NCBI GenBank assembly: GCA_949841365.1
Contig: CATKZI010000002.1
Location: 186,001 to 250,000 of the forward strand
Length of the DNA: 64,000 nucleotides
Direction: 5' to 3'
Origin: an uncultured Candidatus Melainabacteria bacterium
Lineage (GTDB): Bacteria > Cyanobacteriota > Vampirovibrionia > Gastranaerophilales > Gastranaerophilaceae
Shown piece by piece: positions 58,552 through 64,000 of this stretch. The notes beneath the pieces are model-generated. The model searched no databases and was not told where the DNA came from. It worked only from the letters and a program-made list of their open reading frames with translations. A program made the position numbers and the translations under genes. Position 1 is the first letter of the stretch; each line of letters opens with the position of its first letter.

Positions 58552-58673
58552 GCCGCCCTCAAAGCATTCAGTACGTGGTTAGAGCACTCTGCCGAGAAAA
58601 ACGATTAAGTATCGTTTTTCGAAAGGCCTGATAAGAGATAAGTTTTTCAATACGAGTCCACTGCTGCAAATTT
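58552..58673 (+). pseudogene. degenerate tRNA-Ile-like sequence with hairpin insertion (copy 2)
   Basis: GTGGTTAGAGCACTCTGCCGA-GAAAAACGAT-TAAGT-ATCGTTTTTC-GAAAGGCCTGATAAG...CGAGTCCACTGC. Confidence 0.65.
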
Positions 58674-58680
58674 AAAATTA

Positions 58681-59025
58681 TTATTTCCAAAAAGGTTCAA
58701 AGACCAACATTTTTTTAAAAGCTTTTGAGAAATCACCGTCAAAGTTTACCGCCCTGTCGTCAAGCGTAACCGTTGAATATTTATTTTTTATATTTGTTAC
58801 ATCATTGATGTATTGGTATAAATTTTGTTCTTTCAGCCATTCAATAACCAAATTTTTGTCACGCGGAGTAAAAACATCTACGATAAAATGTTCAGACAAA
58901 TTTTTTAAAAACTCGTGTACTCCTTCTCTGGGTGGAGAAATTTTTATCGGGTCATAGTTGCCGTGATATGTGTTGAGTACTCCGTCTAAGTCAACATTAA
59001 CAAGTTTTTTCTTTTTAGCGTTCAT
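58681..59025 (-). CDS. HAD-like 5'-nucleotidase-type protein
   Basis: VNVDLDGVLNTYHG...DVFTPR. Confidence 0.75.
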   Translation of the reverse strand: MNAKKKKLVNVDLDGVLNTYHGNYDPIKISPPREGVHEFLKNLSEHFIVDVFTPRDKNLVIEWLKEQNLYQYINDVTNIKNKYSTVTLDDRAVNFDGDFSKAFKKMLVFEPFWK

Positions 59026-59097
59026 ATTTTGCCTTTCATTTTATACCACTTTTATGCATACATTATTCTCTATTTATAGATATAACATCCATTTATT

Positions 59098-59451
59098 ATG
59101 AATGCAATAAGTTTACATTGTAGGTATGTTTTGAAAAAATTATTAACAACAAACGGTAACTCATGGCATTTATATATAAAGAAACCCGTAGCTCAGCTTA
59201 TGGGGATTACACCTGACGAATATACGGTTATTATTAATATTGAAAACAAAACTTTATATGTTAAGAAAATTAAAAACAATGAATTTGAACAATTCAAAGA
59301 TTTGATGCACAAAAAATTATTAAAAAGAGGCTCCGGTTATGGTTTAAGCCTACAAGTCGCACTGCTTGAACTATTAGAAATTAATCCTGAAAAAGACATG
59401 GTCGAATACGAAGTAAACGGTCAGGTTTTAACTATCAAAAAAGCTGATTAG
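59098..59451 (+). CDS. AbrB/SpoVT-like tandem-domain protein
   Basis: Two similar halves ending TLYVKKI and VLTIKKA. Confidence 0.55.
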   Translation: MNAISLHCRYVLKKLLTTNGNSWHLYIKKPVAQLMGITPDEYTVIINIENKTLYVKKIKNNEFEQFKDLMHKKLLKRGSGYGLSLQVALLELLEINPEKDMVEYEVNGQVLTIKKAD

Positions 59452-59557
59452 CAAAAAATTTTTTGCCCGCGTTTTGATAATATTACTTAAAATAATCTTG
59501 AACTTATGTTTTATCAAGAATATAATTATGCATGGAAATTTTGAAAGGAATTACAAA

Positions 59558-60571
59558 ATGGTTGCAGAAATGACATTCCCTCAATTAGAACGTACAATTA
59601 ACCCTACACACGATATTAAACTTTTTGCAGGACGTTCTAACACGAAACTTGCGCAAGAAATTGCAGATTACCTCGGAACTTCTATCGGTCCGATGGTTAT
59701 CAAAAATTTTGCTGACGGCGAAATTTATGTTCAGGTTAAAGAAAGTGTCAGAGGCGACGATGTATTTATTATTCAGCCTTTATGCAACCCCGTTAACGAA
59801 AATCTTGTTGAATTATTGATTATTATTGATGCGTTCAAACGCGCAAGTGCAAAAACAATTACTGCGGTAATTCCTTATTACGGTTATGCAAGACAGGACA
59901 GAAAAACTTCAGGACGTGAAGCTATTACGGCTAAACTTGTTGCTGATTTGCTTACAACTGCAGGTGCTGACAGAGTTTTGGCAATGGATTTGCACACAGG
60001 TCAAATTCAAGGTTTCTTCAACATTCTTGTCGACCACATTTTTGCAGAACCTATTTTAACAAATTATATTAAAAGCTTGAATATCGACCCTGATGATATC
60101 GTTGCAGTAAGCCCTGATACAGGCGGTGTTCAAAGAACAAGACACTTTGCAAAAACAATCGGATGTTCGCTTGCTATTATCGACAAACGCCGTGACAAAC
60201 ACAATGAAGCTATTGCATCACATGTTATCGGCGAGGTTAAAGATAAGGTTTGCGTAATGTATGACGATATTATTGATACAGCTGGAACAATCTGCGAAGC
60301 TTCTAAACTTTTGATGAACGAAGGTGCTAAAGAAGTTTATGTATGCGCAGCACACCCTGTATTCTCTGGTCCTGCAATCGAAAGACTTGCTAATGCTCCT
60401 ATCAAGCAGTGTATCGTAACAAATTCAATTCCGCTTGATATGGATAAAATGCCTGCAAATATTAAACAATTGTCAGTAGCTCCGCTTTTGGGTTCTGCAA
60501 TTGCAAGAATTCATGATGATGAATCCGTAAGTTCTTTGTTCGGTTTTGAAAAAGAAATGCAGGTTCAATAA
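59558..60571 (+). CDS. prs: ribose-phosphate pyrophosphokinase
   Basis: FAGRSNTKLAQEIADYLG, FADGEIYVQVKESVRGDDVFIIQ, YYGYARQDRK, PRPP motif VMYDDIIDTAGT. Confidence 0.97.
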   Translation: MVAEMTFPQLERTINPTHDIKLFAGRSNTKLAQEIADYLGTSIGPMVIKNFADGEIYVQVKESVRGDDVFIIQPLCNPVNENLVELLIIIDAFKRASAKTITAVIPYYGYARQDRKTSGREAITAKLVADLLTTAGADRVLAMDLHTGQIQGFFNILVDHIFAEPILTNYIKSLNIDPDDIVAVSPDTGGVQRTRHFAKTIGCSLAIIDKRRDKHNEAIASHVIGEVKDKVCVMYDDIIDTAGTICEASKLLMNEGAKEVYVCAAHPVFSGPAIERLANAPIKQCIVTNSIPLDMDKMPANIKQLSVAPLLGSAIARIHDDESVSSLFGFEKEMQVQ

Positions 60572-60614
60572 AAAGACTTTTTTCATACGAGCCCTTTATT
60601 GGGCAATGCTTCTT

Positions 60615-60645
60615 TTAACTCTCCTTCAAAGGAGAGTTCTTTTTG
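60615..60645 (+). terminator. intrinsic terminator after prs
   Basis: AACTCTCCTTcAAAGGAGAGTTCTTTTT. Confidence 0.85.
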
Positions 60646-60993
60646 GAGGGAACGTGCCGTTCCATCCGTCACATTAAGTATTGGTAAAATTTTATAAATT
60701 ATCTCTACATCATTTGTAGGAGATTTTAACAAAGTAATAAAGTTTTTATTTTTGTTATCCGTATTTAAAAATATAAGATATGAGAAACGAAAGTTTTTCA
60801 TACCTCCTCCCCAAGTCTGGTAGCCGTTCTTCGAAAAGAATGGCTTTTTTTTACCCGCGAGCAGAGGTATGAGCATAGCGAAAGACGAACAATCATAAGC
60901 GGAAACCGCGCTTTTCGCTTTGATTGTGAGCGGTACCGTTTAACGCGAGCGGGAGATGTAGACTAATTTTACAGATTTTGTTATACTTATTTT

Positions 60994-61704
60994 ATGAACG
61001 ATTACGAAGATTTTATCTCAACAGTAAGCCATGAACTCAGAACACCTCTCACATCTATCAGAGGGTTTTCGCAGACTATGCTTGCATCATGGGATAAGCT
61101 TGATGACAACAGCAAAAAGAAATTCTTAAATATTATAATCGAGCAGTCAAACAGACTTATCGGGCTAGTCGAAAACATGCTCTCCGTTACCAAACTTCAG
61201 GACACAGCGGTTATTCTCAAAGAAGTTCAGATAAAACCTGTTATTGAAATGATTTGTTCAATCGTTAAAAATCAGCATCCCGATAAAACCTTCAAAACAG
61301 AGCTTAACGCATCAACAATTCTTGCGGATAAAGACAAATTTCAACAGATAATGACAAATTTAATCGAAAACGCGGGAAAATACGGAGATGATAATTCTAC
61401 AATAACCGTAAAAGCGCATTTGAACAACGATTTTGTATCAATTAAGGTTATAAATAACGGCATTGAAATAGCCGAAAGCGATTATGAAAAGATTTTTACA
61501 AAATTCTCACGCATCGACAATCCTTTGACCAGAAAGGTTCAGGGAAGCGGTTTAGGATTATACATCACTAAAAACTTAATTGAAAAAATGGGCGGAAAAA
61601 TCAGCGTAAGTTCAAAAAATCATGAAACAACTTTTGAGGTTTTGATACCCTGTGCAAACATTGAAAGGCAGGCTAAAAATGCGGTTCGTAACACTGATAA
61701 TTGA
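60994..61704 (+). CDS. soluble histidine kinase lacking a sensor domain
   Basis: STVSHELRTPLTSIRG H-box, N box NLIENAGKYG, G box GSGLGLYI. Confidence 0.93.
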   Translation: MNDYEDFISTVSHELRTPLTSIRGFSQTMLASWDKLDDNSKKKFLNIIIEQSNRLIGLVENMLSVTKLQDTAVILKEVQIKPVIEMICSIVKNQHPDKTFKTELNASTILADKDKFQQIMTNLIENAGKYGDDNSTITVKAHLNNDFVSIKVINNGIEIAESDYEKIFTKFSRIDNPLTRKVQGSGLGLYITKNLIEKMGGKISVSSKNHETTFEVLIPCANIERQAKNAVRNTDN

Positions 61705-62935
61705 CAAACGCCGTGAGCTTTCGATTAAGTACAAAAAACTTTTGACAAGCGACACAAATACCGTCCTAATTTCAAAAGATTTAATCTCTGCGATAAAAAT
61801 CATTCAAGACAAAGAACCTGATTTAATCATAATTTCAGACAGTATTGACAATGATATTCCCGATTATTGCAAAAAAATTCGCGCCCTGACTTACAATATG
61901 CGTCCGATTATTGTTGCAACCTCAAAATCTGCCGAACTCCAAGACAGATTGGCTGTTTTGGAAAACGGTGCGGATGATTTTATATCCGAGCCTGTAAACG
62001 CGGAAGAATTTGTAATGCGTATAAAAGCGCACATTCGCCGTGAACTGGAATCTAATATGGATAAAAAAGTTTTTCTGCCCGGGAAAAATTATTCAATGCG
62101 CGCTCTAAAAAGGGCAATTTCTGAAAATAATTTTTGGGCAAGCATGCTTGTCAGTATTGAAAATTTTCAAAATTACAAAGAAACATACACCGAACTTGCC
62201 TCAGACAAACTTGTTCAGACATTCACCGCTATCATAAATTCTGCACTGTCGGAAAATGATTATCTCGGTGCAATTTCGGAAAACGAATTTTTAATTATAA
62301 CAGATGGGGTTAAGGCAGAACAAATAGCAAACTTTTTAACTTTTGCCTTTGATGCAGTTGCGCAAAAATTCTATTCTCCGCAAGATATCAAACGCGGTTT
62401 TATGTTAATGCGTGGTGATGAATTTGCGGGACGCCGTTCAAACTTTGTCCACACAACAATCGGCGTAGTTACAAACGAATTTTCACAATACAAAGACACT
62501 GCACAATTAATGAATTCGCTTATACAAATCCATGGAACAGCAGATTTGCCGTCAAAATCAAATTACCTGATTGAAAGACCGAGAATTTCGGGAGAAAATT
62601 CAGTTCAAATAAATAATAAAATCGTAATCATAGAAGAAGATGAAGCAATGTCATTATTATTGCGCACAATTCTTGATTTGCAGGGTTATGAAATCATAAA
62701 TTCGCTTGAAACAATTCCCGCACTTGTGATAATTGATGCAGGCACAAATTTAAAAGGGCTTGAGCTTTGTAAAAAATTACGTGAAAACCCCGATTTTGGC
62801 AGAACAAAAATTATAGTAACCTCGACACTGCATGACAAAGAATTGATTTTAAACACAGGCGCAGATTTGTATATCCCGAAACCTTACGAGATATCGAACA
62901 TAATCAAATGGGTAGAGACAATTCTAACCAATTAA
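61682..62935 (+). CDS. REC / degenerate GGDEF-like / REC protein
   Basis: N- and C-terminal receiver-like domains; central region with ENEF in place of GGDEF; overlaps the upstream kinase gene. Confidence 0.7.
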   Translation, partial: RFVTLIIDKRRELSIKYKKLLTSDTNTVLISKDLISAIKIIQDKEPDLIIISDSIDNDIPDYCKKIRALTYNMRPIIVATSKSAELQDRLAVLENGADDFISEPVNAEEFVMRIKAHIRRELESNMDKKVFLPGKNYSMRALKRAISENNFWASMLVSIENFQNYKETYTELASDKLVQTFTAIINSALSENDYLGAISENEFLIITDGVKAEQIANFLTFAFDAVAQKFYSPQDIKRGFMLMRGDEFAGRRSNFVHTTIGVVTNEFSQYKDTAQLMNSLIQIHGTADLPSKSNYLIERPRISGENSVQINNKIVIIEEDEAMSLLLRTILDLQGYEIINSLETIPALVIIDAGTNLKGLELCKKLRENPDFGRTKIIVTSTLHDKELILNTGADLYIPKPYEISNIIKWVETILTN

Positions 62936-63112
62936 TTCCTCAAGAGCTTTCGCTTCATTTTCGGCTTTTTCAGGGTTTTTAATCCCCGTACGGCGCATGT
63001 AAGTACGCAAAGCCTCACGGATTAATTCACTTCTGGTTCTTTGTTCGTTTGATGCAACACCGTCGATTTTATGTAAAAAATCATCAGGCATAGTGACTAA
63101 TATTTTTGCCAT
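62924..63112 (-). CDS. CopG-type ribbon-helix-helix protein
   Basis: ILVTMPDDFLHKIDGVASNEQRTRSELIREALRTYM. Confidence 0.88.
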   Translation of the reverse strand: MAKILVTMPDDFLHKIDGVASNEQRTRSELIREALRTYMRRTGIKNPEKAENEAKALEELIG

Positions 63113-63236
63113 AATTCACACTCCACACATACATAGTAACATGTTTAATAACTTTTTACAAGGGTATTAGTCCGACTGAGCAATGGATTTTAACATTATC
63201 CAATCTATACTTGTCTTAAAGAAAGGAGTTTTCAAA

Positions 63237-63806
63237 ATGGAAGACAACAACTACAGACATGAAGAATTTGATGATTGTTTCTTATGCAAACATCCTGCAT
63301 TAAGACACATTTTAACAGGATTGCTGATATTCCTGGGGGCGTTTATGGCATCTTACGTAATCTCTGATTGGCATTTCAAAAGAATGTACGATCCGGTTTA
63401 TCAGATGGGGAGAATGGACAAAGCCATTATGAACAGAGAAAGAAACTTTGACAGAATGGATATGAGAGCTTTGAAACAACAGGAAAAAATGGAAAGAAAA
63501 GCTTTCAAACACGAACAAAAATTAGCTAAAACAGCAGCTCAATTCGTTCACGTTGAAAAAAATGCCGATACATACAAGATTATCCTTGATTTAAGACCTT
63601 TTGATAATAATGAAAAAAATGTAGAAATCAGAACTCAAGGCAACACATTGATTATTAACGCAGCAGGAGAAAGAAACCTTCATAATCATGAAGAAGTTCT
63701 AAAATTCAGTCAGGCATTTGCATTCCCCGAACACATTGACACCAGTGAGATTACAAAGGTTCGCGAGGGAAATAATTATATAATAACTGTTCCTTATGAA
63801 GATTAA
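63237..63806 (+). CDS. membrane-anchored Hsp20/alpha-crystallin-like protein
   Basis: N-terminal TM helix, coiled coil, then YKIILDLRPFDNNEKNVEIRTQGNTLIINAAGE...FPEHIDTSEITKVREGNNYIITVP. Confidence 0.7.
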   Translation: MEDNNYRHEEFDDCFLCKHPALRHILTGLLIFLGAFMASYVISDWHFKRMYDPVYQMGRMDKAIMNRERNFDRMDMRALKQQEKMERKAFKHEQKLAKTAAQFVHVEKNADTYKIILDLRPFDNNEKNVEIRTQGNTLIINAAGERNLHNHEEVLKFSQAFAFPEHIDTSEITKVREGNNYIITVPYED

Positions 63807-63808
63807 TC

Positions 63809-63835
63809 AAGCCGCATTTCGCGGCTTTTTTGTAA
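63809..63835 (+). terminator. intrinsic terminator
   Basis: AGCCGCatttcGCGGCTTTTTT. Confidence 0.88.
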
Positions 63836-63931
63836 CGAATTATTAAAAAATAGCTGAAATCTTTAAAGTTTTTCCAAAATTCTACCGATATAAAATATGT
63901 AGTTAATACAAGGTAGTATAAGGAGATATAG

Positions 63932-64000
63932 ATGTACGGATATATGGCATGGCCGGGAACATACAGTTTTAAAGAAGAAATTTCTCTGTTCCTTAAATAT
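63932..64000 (+). CDS. partial CDS running off the window
   Basis: AAGGAGATATAGATG; MYGYMAWPGTYSFKEEISLFLKY... Confidence 0.6.
   Translation, partial: MYGYMAWPGTYSFKEEISLFLKY

Noticed and set aside
60583-60876. 97-aa minus-strand ORF
   Set aside because: Spans a terminator and a REP-like copy; translation product is repeat-derived

Overview
The window is a low-GC bacterial chromosome segment. Prepilin motifs, an autotransporter and a TPS-type adhesin, and cyanobacteria-like housekeeping genes suggest a Gram-negative-type organism, possibly a gut Vampirovibrionia/Gastranaerophilales relative. That taxonomy is inference only. Housekeeping genes include uvrD/pcrA, ffh, prs, Mini-RNase III, ferritin, beta-carbonic anhydrase, an ABC-F ATPase and a GGDEF/HD-GYP protein. 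There is a surface-protein block at 6-19 kb and an integrated element at about 22-33.3 kb that abuts tRNA-Ala. The element carries a BcgI-like restriction-modification pair, a DUF3800 gene, a Rep-like gene and three serine recombinases. Best hunt candidates: (1) a G10 tract that puts a prepilin out of frame with its translationally coupled start codon; (2) a filamentous adhesin with a (Thr-Asp)n stalk and an intact C-terminal PilZ motif; (3) a truncated serine-recombinase paralogue that has lost the catalytic Ser, next to the intact copy; (4) an orphan structured RNA with a near-consensus promoter in the element; (5) a candidate type I toxin-antitoxin locus (21-aa hydrophobic peptide with a convergent antisense promoter); (6) two tRNA-Ile-like copies carrying hairpin insertions with different stems but the same loop; (7) a 44-bp perfect palindrome between divergent small genes; (8) a DtxR-type operator upstream of an unknown membrane protein. 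All calls come from reading the sequence; no database search or folding program was run.
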